Both the position numbers and the translations under genes were made by a program. This document shows positions 1 to 7,505 of a DNA stretch of 35,752 nucleotides, in pieces. Numbering within the stretch: position 1 is the first letter of the stretch; the number at the start of each line of letters is the position of its first letter. The stretch comes from Prevotellaceae bacterium (GTDB taxonomy: Bacteria > Bacteroidota > Bacteroidia > Bacteroidales > Bacteroidaceae): positions 1-35,752 of the forward strand of contig JAHZGX010000017.1 of NCBI GenBank assembly GCA_019420585.1, given 5' to 3'. Below the pieces are notes generated by a model. That model saw nothing but the letters and a program-made list of their open reading frames with translations, did not search any database and was not told the origin of the DNA.

Positions 1-83
1 AATTCTCCCAAAGTCCTTTGTATAAGGCACTAACGAAAGTTTTCCAGAATTACGAAAAAACTCTTGAAGGCGAAGAATACTAA
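1..83 (+). CDS. C-terminal end of an unidentified protein (partial)
   Basis: An open frame enters from the left edge (first full codon at base 3) and stops at TAA 81-83. It gives 26 residues ending in FQNYEKTLEGEEY. The stop lies 6 bp before the stop codon of the convergent helicase gene, which is a normal tail-to-tail arrangement, and the composition (charged, no rare codons) looks coding. The family cannot be identified from so short a tail. The alternative is a chance open frame at the edge. Confidence 0.4.
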   Translation, partial: FSQSPLYKALTKVFQNYEKTLEGEEY

Positions 84-89
84 GGGAAA

Positions 90-3000
90 TCACATGTTTT
101 TCTTCAGAACAAGATCGGCCAGCAGCACGGCAGACTCTTCTTCTTCCTTGGGAGCGTCTTTAGATTTCCATGCCACGATAAAGCGTACGGATGCTGATGT
201 TACTTCATATCCTTTTGCATTCCAGCCGGTGAGTGTTTCCTGCATCTTTTGGGATAACTGGGCAACGCAAAGTTGGGATGTGGCAGAATAAAGGAATGGG
301 CTGTTGTATATCAGCGAATCACCACTTTGTAGAGCCAGGACTTCCCTTTTACATCGCTTGAAGAATCCAAGGTTTACATCTTTGTGTGAGAGTTGCAGCA
401 CCACCTCTTCCGGCATGGAATATATGTGTGAGTCTGTTTTATGTGAGTCTGCCTTGATTTCGTTAAACGTTCTTCCGTTAGTGTGGATGTGTAGGTTTCT
501 CTTTGCTCTGGTGATTCCTACGTAGTCTCGTCGGTATAGTTCGTCATTTTGCTTGGAATTTTCAGTTTCCATGATGTATACATTGTCAAATTCGCGTCCT
601 TTTGACTTATGTATGGTGGAGACGATGATTCCTTCTTCTGATATGTCGCAAAAGTCCTCTATGGACGATTCGAAAATATGCTCTTTCAGGTCGCTGATAT
701 ATTTTCCCTTATTTGTCTCCTCGTACATTTCCAAGCATCGCCTTACATATGGCAGACATTTGCTGTTGGCATATTTGCCGTATGTCTTGTTTTTCGCATT
801 TTCCCATTGGGAATCAGTGATGATGGGTGAATGTGGTTCTTGATTCAGTTGTTTAAGGAAGTAACGGATTTCTGCAAGGTTCCAGAAGCGGAATCCCTCC
901 ATAGACTGCACCAGTCTGCTTTTAATTCCATGTCTGCGCAGCAAGGCAACAAGGATGGCCGCTTCTTCGTTTGTTTGTGTGAGTACACAAGTATTGCCTT
1001 GTTCTTTGCTGTGTATGATATCTTCGATCAGAGGTTGGTAGATGTATGGCGATGTATGGTGGACTATTTCCACATGTCCGTCTTCTTGGAGCATGGGTAT
1101 GATGAGGGATTGTTTCATTCTGTGCCGGATATTGTGGACGAAGGAATTGGCTGCATCCACAATGTGCCTGCAACTTCGGAAGTTCTCTGTCATTTCCATT
1201 AGTTCGGCACCGGCCTCTAATGTCAGTTCGTACATGTATTGAGAACGGGAGCCACGAAAAGCATAGATGTTCTGGTCATCATCGCCTACGGCAATGACTC
1301 TCATATCTTCATTCTTGTCCATCAATGCTTTGACTAGATTGAAGTCGTCGGCACACATGTCCTGTGCTTCATCAATGACCAGTGCGGCTTTGGCAATCTT
1401 GCTCGGCTCTACTTCCCCCGCATTTATCATTTCTGCGGATTTCTTCACCACTTCTCCTGCATCTTCTAGATTTCCCATTCTTCCCATGAGGTCAAAGCAA
1501 TAGGAATGGAATGTCTTTATTTCCACATAATGAGCAGCATTCCCGATTAGTTCTATAAGTCTTTGCTTGAATTCTATGGCGGCAGCCCTTGAGAAGGTGA
1601 GCATGAGCAATTGCTCATGTTTGACATCTTCCATGATGAGCAGAGAAGCAAGTTTATGTACCAGGACTCTGGTCTTTCCGCTACCGGGTCCTGCTGCCAC
1701 CACTATGCATCGAGAGTTTTTGTTGGAGATTATCTCCCGTTGTTTTTCGGAAAGTTGCCCCATTAACTGCTGATATTTCTTGGGAGATAAGCCACGCTGT
1801 ATTTCATTGTTTCTTTCTCCCTTGAAGTACTTTGATATAAAATGTTTGTAGTCTAAGTTGAAGTAGTCGTGTACATAGAGGAGTGCAGCATTATAGTCCT
1901 TGACCATTAGGTTGGCATATTCCCCCACGATGTGTATTTGCTGCATCTTCAGCCTGTAGAATTCGTTCAGCAGTCGGTAATCCTCTTGCTTGAACTGCTG
2001 CCTGTTGTCCTTCAGTCTGCGAATGTCCATGGAGTTGTATAGCACGAGGAATCCGCCTTCCAGTTTGAGCGCATCTATTTTGGAGAGGTAGAGCAGTGCC
2101 TCTTTAACTTCTTGCAGTTGTATGTCGTCCGTATTGGAAAAGAGTGTATGGCTGTTTTCTTTTATTTGGTTCATAAGTTCCACTACAGAGAAACGTACAC
2201 ATGTTTCCCGAGTGTCCTCTGCCGTGTTTTCTGCGGCTTGTTTGTAGAGCCATTCCACGGCGAACCTACATATCGTGATTCTTTTTTCAAATCTTCTTGA
2301 TATATGTTCGGCACTTTGCTGCCATGTGACTTCCACATTCTGTGAACCGTCAAGTCTCTTTCTGTGTATGTATTCACTGATGGAAAGAAAATAAAAGATG
2401 GTCTTGATGTCTTTTTCCTTGGCGGTTGTTATGCCGTCCATCACGGCTTGTTCGTTCAGTTGCTTGTAGGAGATACTGACGGAATTGTCTGGTATGTTTT
2501 GAATGATGTGCTGCTCCAATTTAGCAAAACGCTCCAGCATGAGTTTTGTCTTGCGTCCCGTGTTGTTTTCGTCAAGCAGATAGGCCGACATGTCTTGGTT
2601 GTCCTTGAGGATGCCTTCCTGGGTCATGCTTTCTACAGCCGTTATCACCTCTTTCTTGCTTATTCCAAGGGTGTCGGCCAGGTAGTCTATTCTGGATTCG
2701 GCCTCGGCATCGTCCTTGGATGTGTATTTCTTTGAGATGAGTGACTTGATGATTCTTGCGGCCTTTTCTGCCTCGTCCTTATCAAAGTATCTGGACATGG
2801 AGAGCCTCGTCCTGGCTTCGCCCATATTCTTCACTGTTATACCTGTGGCATATACATGAGGAACATTGGTGCCACGTTCCAGGTAACCAGCTTGCTCAAG
2901 TGCCGCCAATGCTGTGCGCACTCTGGTCTTTATTTCGCTTACAGAGTCATCCCATCCTGCGGCACGTGCTATCTCCAAGGCAGATTTGCATATCTTTATT

Positions 3001-4949
3001 CTTTGTTTGGTAAGTCCTTTTATGGCTCTCCATACTTGGTTTATTTCCTGTATGCTGAGTTTCGTTTGGTTAAGCAGAATAAAATGCTTGTCCAAATCAT
3101 CATCTCCATAGAGGACAAAGCACCGGGCATTCAGATGTGGGTCTCTTCCTGCTCTTCCCGCCTCTTGAATGTAATTCTCCAGCGAGTCTGATATGTCATA
3201 ATGGATGACCAGCCCTACGTCTTTCTTGTCTACACCCATGCCAAAGGCGGAGGTGGCAACGATGATACGTACACGGTCGTTCATGAAGTCATTCTGGTTG
3301 TCCACCTTTTTATCTGACTCCATACGTCCGTTAAAAGGAAGAGCCTTGAATCCATCCCTGCTAAGTTTGTCGGCAAGTTCACGTGTTCTTTTTGTCCGCG
3401 ACACGTATACGATGGTTGGGCAGTCCTCCTCCGAAATCAATGCTCTCAGTTTTGTGTATTTTTCCTCTTCGGATTCTGTATGTATCACTGAATAATGCAG
3501 GTTCGTGCGTGAGGCTGAGGAAGCGAAAAGTTCCAGATGAAGCCCAAGGTTATGCTGAAAGTAATCTTTGATGTCCTGTATTACTTTTGGCTTGGCTGTG
3601 GCTGTGAAACAGGATACCGGTATCTGGCGGCCATGTCCTTTCTTGTCTTGGTATTCCTTGATGAAACGTGCGATGTACAGGTAGTCTACCCGAAAATCTT
3701 GTCCCCATGATGAGAAACAGTGTGCCTCGTCTATCACGAACCTTACTACATTGCGTACGGCCAGAATCTTTTTCAATGTTGGGGAACGTAATGTCTCCGG
3801 AGCAATGTATAAGAGAGACACTCCGCCATCTTGAACCCTTTGAATGCAGTTGGCTCGTGTTATAGGATCCAAGAGTCCGTTGATGGTTACAACCTCGGTA
3901 ATGCCATGGTTCGTCAAGTTGTCCACTTGGTCTTTCATAAGTGAAAGGAGGGGCGATATCACTACGGTAAGCCCATGTACGGCATGTCCTTCCATCAAGG
4001 CTGGAAGTTGAAAGGTTAGGGACTTTCCGCCTCCTGTGGGGAATATCGCCAATAGCGATTTTCCTTCCACCGCGGCTCTGCAGGCACGCTCTTGCAAGGG
4101 TTCCCCTTCATAAGTGCGGAATTGGTCATAGTCGAAAAAGGATTTTAGGTTGCTGTGTATGTCCAACTTGCTTTTGCAGTAGGGGCAACCATTTTGGCAG
4201 GGCGTCTTCCGCAGAAGTTCCATTACATGTTCTACCGCCGGGTATTGGTGCAGAACCCATCCAGGAGTGACGGAACTGTAATCTGATGTGCCCGTCAGAC
4301 TAAGTGCGTATGCCAGTTCACATGGGTATTTGCTGACTAACGATTTAATGTCTGCATTTGAACAGATGAGGCCATCGTAGACTGACTTGATAAGTTTCTG
4401 CAGGTCTCTGACGTTGCTTGACGCACCTACCATCTGCAGGAATCCTTTGAATTCGGTTTGTCCTTTGAGCAACTCTGTAAAGATTGCCCTATTCTCTTGA
4501 GGCAGGTTTGCCCAGGCTGCAATCTCTTCCATCAACAGAATCTTGGCTTTCTCACAGTCATTTACAGGATTGTTGGCCTGTTCTGATAGCAGTTTGTCAT
4601 CCTTGAGCAATCTGTGGTAAGGACGTTTTGGAAACAGCAAAGGAGACATGTAGAGGGTGTCAACCAGTGTCCACTGTTTCTGTTCCTCATGGAAAAGATA
4701 TTTGGTATCGTGGTGAATGATGTTGTGCCCGCACAAATAATCCGTACCTTGAAGAAATTGCATCGCGTCATTCCTCGAGGCAGAATGGTAGACGGCTCCG
4801 TCATATCGAAGTATTCCTATGTCGTGAATCTTATGGTCTTTCAGCCCTACTTCTGTGTCTATGATGGCATAGTGTATAGTTGCCATGTCGGGGATTGGCC
4901 CATCCTCCCCGAACTCCTCTATTCCCATAAGCCTCTTCCATATAGACAT
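90..4949 (-). CDS. DEDDh exonuclease-RecQ helicase-UvrD helicase fusion protein
   Basis: This 1619-residue protein carries three nucleic-acid enzymes in one chain. Residues about 25-130 resemble a DEDDh 3'-5' exonuclease: IDTEVG near 31, GHNIIHHD near 96, and a later H/D-containing NNPVND segment. Residues about 290-620 are a RecQ helicase: Walker A PTGGGKS near 302-308, VIDEAHCFSSWGQD near 405, and EAGRAGRDP near 596. A winged-helix/linker region follows. From about 1080 there is a UvrD/Rep superfamily 1 helicase: AAGPGSGKT near 1090, DEAQD near 1193, GDDDQNIYAFRG near 1225, STIHKSKGREFD near 1440, YVGITRAK near 1475. All ATPase motifs look intact, so a role in cytoplasmic DNA repair or recombination is likely. 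Large RecQ-family proteins with UvrD ends are known in Bacteroidetes; the exonuclease assignment is inferred from short motifs. The gene stands alone and converges on the left-edge gene. Confidence 0.93.
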   Translation of the reverse strand: MSIWKRLMGIEEFGEDGPIPDMATIHYAIIDTEVGLKDHKIHDIGILRYDGAVYHSASRNDAMQFLQGTDYLCGHNIIHHDTKYLFHEEQKQWTLVDTLYMSPLLFPKRPYHRLLKDDKLLSEQANNPVNDCEKAKILLMEEIAAWANLPQENRAIFTELLKGQTEFKGFLQMVGASSNVRDLQKLIKSVYDGLICSNADIKSLVSKYPCELAYALSLTGTSDYSSVTPGWVLHQYPAVEHVMELLRKTPCQNGCPYCKSKLDIHSNLKSFFDYDQFRTYEGEPLQERACRAAVEGKSLLAIFPTGGGKSLTFQLPALMEGHAVHGLTVVISPLLSLMKDQVDNLTNHGITEVVTINGLLDPITRANCIQRVQDGGVSLLYIAPETLRSPTLKKILAVRNVVRFVIDEAHCFSSWGQDFRVDYLYIARFIKEYQDKKGHGRQIPVSCFTATAKPKVIQDIKDYFQHNLGLHLELFASSASRTNLHYSVIHTESEEEKYTKLRALISEEDCPTIVYVSRTKRTRELADKLSRDGFKALPFNGRMESDKKVDNQNDFMNDRVRIIVATSAFGMGVDKKDVGLVIHYDISDSLENYIQEAGRAGRDPHLNARCFVLYGDDDLDKHFILLNQTKLSIQEINQVWRAIKGLTKQRIKICKSALEIARAAGWDDSVSEIKTRVRTALAALEQAGYLERGTNVPHVYATGITVKNMGEARTRLSMSRYFDKDEAEKAARIIKSLISKKYTSKDDAEAESRIDYLADTLGISKKEVITAVESMTQEGILKDNQDMSAYLLDENNTGRKTKLMLERFAKLEQHIIQNIPDNSVSISYKQLNEQAVMDGITTAKEKDIKTIFYFLSISEYIHRKRLDGSQNVEVTWQQSAEHISRRFEKRITICRFAVEWLYKQAAENTAEDTRETCVRFSVVELMNQIKENSHTLFSNTDDIQLQEVKEALLYLSKIDALKLEGGFLVLYNSMDIRRLKDNRQQFKQEDYRLLNEFYRLKMQQIHIVGEYANLMVKDYNAALLYVHDYFNLDYKHFISKYFKGERNNEIQRGLSPKKYQQLMGQLSEKQREIISNKNSRCIVVAAGPGSGKTRVLVHKLASLLIMEDVKHEQLLMLTFSRAAAIEFKQRLIELIGNAAHYVEIKTFHSYCFDLMGRMGNLEDAGEVVKKSAEMINAGEVEPSKIAKAALVIDEAQDMCADDFNLVKALMDKNEDMRVIAVGDDDQNIYAFRGSRSQYMYELTLEAGAELMEMTENFRSCRHIVDAANSFVHNIRHRMKQSLIIPMLQEDGHVEIVHHTSPYIYQPLIEDIIHSKEQGNTCVLTQTNEEAAILVALLRRHGIKSRLVQSMEGFRFWNLAEIRYFLKQLNQEPHSPIITDSQWENAKNKTYGKYANSKCLPYVRRCLEMYEETNKGKYISDLKEHIFESSIEDFCDISEEGIIVSTIHKSKGREFDNVYIMETENSKQNDELYRRDYVGITRAKRNLHIHTNGRTFNEIKADSHKTDSHIYSMPEEVVLQLSHKDVNLGFFKRCKREVLALQSGDSLIYNSPFLYSATSQLCVAQLSQKMQETLTGWNAKGYEVTSASVRFIVAWKSKDAPKEEEESAVLLADLVLKKNM

Positions 4950-5095
4950 GGTTGTTGCGCGGTATGTTTATGGTTGCCTTCTTTTTGTTTTCATCCGTAA
5001 AGTTATATGTTTTGTGTGAGATGGATGGCCGTCTTGTTGCCTTTTTTATGCAGGCTGTTTCTGCGGTTGTGGGAGAGGGGGCCGGACGGGACTGC

Positions 5096-5548
5096 TCAGT
5101 CGGCAATCTGCTTGATGTCGTTGAGCGAGATGTCGCCGGCCACGTTGATGATGCTGAGTTCATTTTCTTCTTGAGAGAAGAGGACAAACTCCTTCTTGCC
5201 CTTAGGGAGCTTTTTGGCGTAGATGATGGTCTTTTCTCCCTTGTCATTGACGGTCATCAGAGTCTCGTACCCTTCGCTCTTGAAGCAACTGAGGGCAGCT
5301 GACTTGATGCCGGGGATGAGCGAGGAGTGGTCACATGTGAGAATCTGCACGTGGTCCAGTTCGCCGGCAATCATGCTGATGTCTTTGTCCACGAGTTTCA
5401 TCTTGGGCATCAGGCTCAGGAGTGCCTTGGATATGTATACGGTGGAGACACGCTTGTCATTCTCATATTTCTTGAACAGGGTGTTCTGTGCATGCGCCAT
5501 GTTGCCGGCAAGCATCATGATAATGATGGCTGATAGTATTTTCTTCAT
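5096..5548 (-). CDS. DUF4252 exported protein, last gene of the ECF sigma module
   Basis: A 150-residue protein with a clear signal peptide (residues 1-20, hydrophobic ILSAIIIMMLAG and an AHAQ cleavage site). The mature part has the DUF4252 layout: YISKALLSLMP near 40, a central strand-helix block, and a C-terminal NVAGDISLNDIKQIAD stretch. Function of DUF4252 is unknown. These proteins are commonly encoded beside ECF sigma/anti-sigma pairs in Bacteroidales, as here, and probably act in the periplasm as target or signal component of the pathway. It lies 32 bp downstream of the anti-sigma-like gene, consistent with one operon. The other DUF4252 gene of the module (6577-7077) shares the same C-terminal pattern, suggesting an old duplication. 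Confidence 0.85.
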   Translation of the reverse strand: MKKILSAIIIMMLAGNMAHAQNTLFKKYENDKRVSTVYISKALLSLMPKMKLVDKDISMIAGELDHVQILTCDHSSLIPGIKSAALSCFKSEGYETLMTVNDKGEKTIIYAKKLPKGKKEFVLFSQEENELSIINVAGDISLNDIKQIAD

Positions 5549-5580
5549 GAGGATTGTTTGTAGAGAATATTAGTGTTGCA

Positions 5581-6069
5581 TTATTCTGTTGCCTGACTCA
5601 CCTTGCGGAGTCCGCGGTTCAGGTCAGTGGAGAATTTTATCAGTGCCTTTTGGGCTTCTTCTGCGGCATCCACAGGGTTGGAGTAAGTGTCGGACATCGT
5701 CACAGGCACTTTTTCTTGCTCCATGCTCCCATGGTAAATGCCATAGGAGAGCAGCAGCAGGATTGAGGCAGCGATGCCGCCCCACCAGTATAAGGGTGCA
5801 TGATGATGAGGCTGCATGGTGGCTTTCTCCTTCCTGCTCCAGAGGTCTATGCTCTCTGACAGGCTCTGCTGCAGTTCTTTCTCTGCTTGCTCGTCGGCAT
5901 TGGGAACTTGCCCGAGTTCGTCCAGCGCGCGAAAGAACATCCGGTCTTCTTCCGGGCTTTCGCCTGTGTCCTTCCCGGAGAAATGCTTTTTCAGGAGCCT
6001 TTCCTCGCTGCGGGTTGTCTCTCCTCTGAAGAATCTATCCGCATATTCCTTTATTTGGTTGACTTTCAT
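5581..6069 (-). CDS. Single-pass membrane anti-sigma-like protein
   Basis: A 162-residue protein. The N-terminal cytoplasmic part starts with an IKEYADRFFRGETTRSEE-type segment, similar to the short N-terminal helices of many Bacteroidales anti-sigma and sigma-linked proteins. One transmembrane helix spans about residues 94-112 (WWGGIAASILLLLSYGIY), after a His-rich stretch. The C-terminal part of about 50 residues would be periplasmic. Its start codon lies inside the 3' end of the sigma-factor gene (35-bp overlap), which implies translational coupling and a matched pair. Inferred role: hold the ECF sigma factor at the membrane. It lacks an obvious zinc-finger (HxxxCxxC) anti-sigma motif, so the assignment rests on topology and context. 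Confidence 0.75.
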   Translation of the reverse strand: MKVNQIKEYADRFFRGETTRSEERLLKKHFSGKDTGESPEEDRMFFRALDELGQVPNADEQAEKELQQSLSESIDLWSRKEKATMQPHHHAPLYWWGGIAASILLLLSYGIYHGSMEQEKVPVTMSDTYSNPVDAAEEAQKALIKFSTDLNRGLRKVSQATE

Positions 6070-6568
6070 AGTTCATTAACTTCTTGAATTGTTGCCTGAC
6101 TGTTGCCCTTGCCCTGCAGAGAAGGGTGCGTACGTTTGCCTCAGACAGCCCCGTCATGTCCTGTATGGCGTGGCTGTCAAGTCCTTCCACGTCACGCATC
6201 ACCATCACTTGCCTTTGCTTGCAGGGAAGTTGCCCAATCAGTTCTCTCAGTCTCCTTCCCATGTCGGCCTTCTCTGCCTGTTGCTCGATGTCGGTGTCTG
6301 ACACCGCAGGTATTTCCTCGCATGGCTTGTCGCATTCCTTTATCTGCCCCTGTCTCATGCTGTCATAATGGATATGCCTCATTGTGGTCAAGGCGTACCC
6401 TCCCGGTGACAGGCCTTGGGGGAGTTTGTTGCGGGAAGTCCAGAGTTTCATGAATGTGTCCTGCACAAGGTCTTCCGCAGCCTGCCGGTTTCCTGTCAGC
6501 CGCCATGCCATGCGGTAGAGTTGCCCGCTGCATGGGAGGAACGTCTGCTTGAATTGGGATGCGTCCAT
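6035..6568 (-). CDS. ECF-type RNA polymerase sigma factor
   Basis: A 177-residue sigma-70 family protein with only regions 2 and 4, the size of an ECF factor. Region 2: LYRMAWRLTGNRQAAEDLVQ followed by DTFMKLW (about residues 18-46). Region 4: LRELIGQLPCKQRQVMVMRD, then an HTH GLDSHAIQDMTGLSEANVRT (about 106-150). It should direct core polymerase to a small regulon, probably including its own operon, because an ECF-type promoter lies upstream of the first gene. Gene order is DUF4252, sigma, anti-sigma-like, DUF4252. The gap to the upstream DUF4252 gene is 8 bp and it overlaps the downstream gene by 35 bp. The inducing signal cannot be read from the sequence. Confidence 0.93.
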   Translation of the reverse strand: MDASQFKQTFLPCSGQLYRMAWRLTGNRQAAEDLVQDTFMKLWTSRNKLPQGLSPGGYALTTMRHIHYDSMRQGQIKECDKPCEEIPAVSDTDIEQQAEKADMGRRLRELIGQLPCKQRQVMVMRDVEGLDSHAIQDMTGLSEANVRTLLCRARATVRQQFKKLMNYESQPNKGICG

Positions 6569-6576
6569 TTCGGATG

Positions 6577-7077
6577 TCAGGACTTCTGCCTTGGCTTCTT
6601 GGTTTGCTCGTCCACGAGTGTCTGGATGTCTTTCTGTGACATTTTCCCTTCTATGAGAATCATGACGCAGTCCTCGGCATCTGCCGTGAGGATGGCAAGC
6701 TCGTGTATCGTGTCGCCCTTGTCAAGCATCATGAGCTTGACTTGCTCGCCCTCGCTGTTTGCGGTCAGGAGTGGCTGGTAGCCGTCCTTTTCCAGGTTGT
6801 CGAATTTCTCGGCGAACCGGTTCTTGACATTTTGCTTGCAGTCACTCAGGCAGAGAATGTCCATGCATTTGATTTTCTTCAGCACCAGTTTCCCTGCTTC
6901 GTCCGTGTCGCTCTTCCTGGCTGCGATTCTTGCCAGTTTCATGAGCGTGGGGGAGATGTGGATGTGTTCTGCTTCTTCTGAGCGCTGGAACTCCTTGATG
7001 AGAGTCTTCGCATCCTTGCCCATTGTGTTCATGGCCGTCATCGTCATCATGGCCAGGAGCATGATTGCTTTCTTCAT
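6577..7077 (-). CDS. DUF4252 exported protein, first gene of the ECF sigma module
   Basis: A 166-residue protein from the ATG at 7075-7077. An upstream in-frame ATG at 7140 would add 21 basic residues ahead of the signal peptide and would lie on the predicted -10 region, so it is rejected. Signal peptide: KKAIMLLAMMTMTAMNTM. The mature part shows the DUF4252 pattern, with HISPTLMKLARIA near 42 and a C-terminal MSQKDIQTLVDEQ. Three cysteines cluster in the middle (KCMDILCLSDC), which the downstream DUF4252 paralogue does not share in the same spacing. It is the promoter-proximal gene of the sigma operon and is therefore likely the most strongly expressed product. Function is unknown. Confidence 0.85.
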   Translation of the reverse strand: MKKAIMLLAMMTMTAMNTMGKDAKTLIKEFQRSEEAEHIHISPTLMKLARIAARKSDTDEAGKLVLKKIKCMDILCLSDCKQNVKNRFAEKFDNLEKDGYQPLLTANSEGEQVKLMMLDKGDTIHELAILTADAEDCVMILIEGKMSQKDIQTLVDEQTKKPRQKS

Positions 7078-7133
7078 GTTGCTTGCGTTTTGTTTGGTTT
7101 TACACTTGTTCTTTGGAAGCCTCCGATGATGTA

Positions 7134-7160
7134 GACGCAAGATTCGGGCGCGATGTTACA
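7134..7160 (-). promoter_or_regulatory. Predicted ECF sigma-dependent promoter of the sigma operon
   Basis: On the minus strand TGTAAC (7155-7160) is followed after 17 bp by CGTC (7134-7137). The TGTAAC/CGTC pair with 16-17 bp spacing is the common form of ECF promoters. It lies about 57 bp upstream of the first start codon (7077), which fits autoregulation by the sigma factor at 6035-6568. Seen: the two boxes and the spacing. Inferred: recognition by this sigma. Confidence 0.55.
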
Positions 7161-7240
7161 GCAATGGGGTGTTTTTTTGAGAAATTTTGGTGGAAATGCT
7201 TGCTTTGGCCTTGCCGGGAAGGCAGGATTGTGCAATCTTG

Positions 7241-7495
7241 TCTCCCGCCAATCCGCTGAGACCGTAGCCTGCAGGATTTTGTCCCCCGCCAATCCGCTGA
7301 GACCGTTGCTTGCGGGATTTTGTCTCCCGCCAATCCGCTGAGACTGTTGCTTGCGGGATTTAGTCTCCCGCCAATCCGCTGAGACCGTAGCCTGCGGGAT
7401 TTAGTCTCCCGCCAGTCCGCTGAGACCGTAGCCTGTGGGATTTTGTCTCCCGCCAATCCGCTGAGGCCGTTGCTTGCTGGATTTTGTCTCCCGAG
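7241..7495. repeat. 41-bp tandem repeat, six units plus a partial seventh
   Basis: Units begin at 7241, 7282, 7323, 7364, 7405 and 7446, each exactly 41 bp, with a partial unit at 7487. The consensus opens with TCTCCCGCCAATCCGCTGAG. Units differ by a few substitutions only. Each unit contains GTCTC/GAGAC inverted arms, and the junction between units forms GCGGGA-7 nt-TCCCGC, so two alternative hairpins can form. The period is not a multiple of three, so it does not encode a repeated peptide. It fills most of the 7141-7505 gap between the sigma promoter and the 3' end of the MG2-family gene. No other gene is seen in the gap. Confidence 0.93.
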
Positions 7496-7505
7496 TCCTC
7501 CCGCC

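Noticed and set aside
7100..7456. Minus-strand frame encoding a repeated peptide over the 41-bp array
   Set aside because: A 41-bp period shifts frame at each unit, so the apparent peptide repeat only returns every three units; there is no start signal and the frame overlaps the sigma promoter.
7241..7495. 41-bp repeats considered as a CRISPR array
   Set aside because: The units abut without unique spacers. All 41 bp are conserved between units, so it is a tandem minisatellite.
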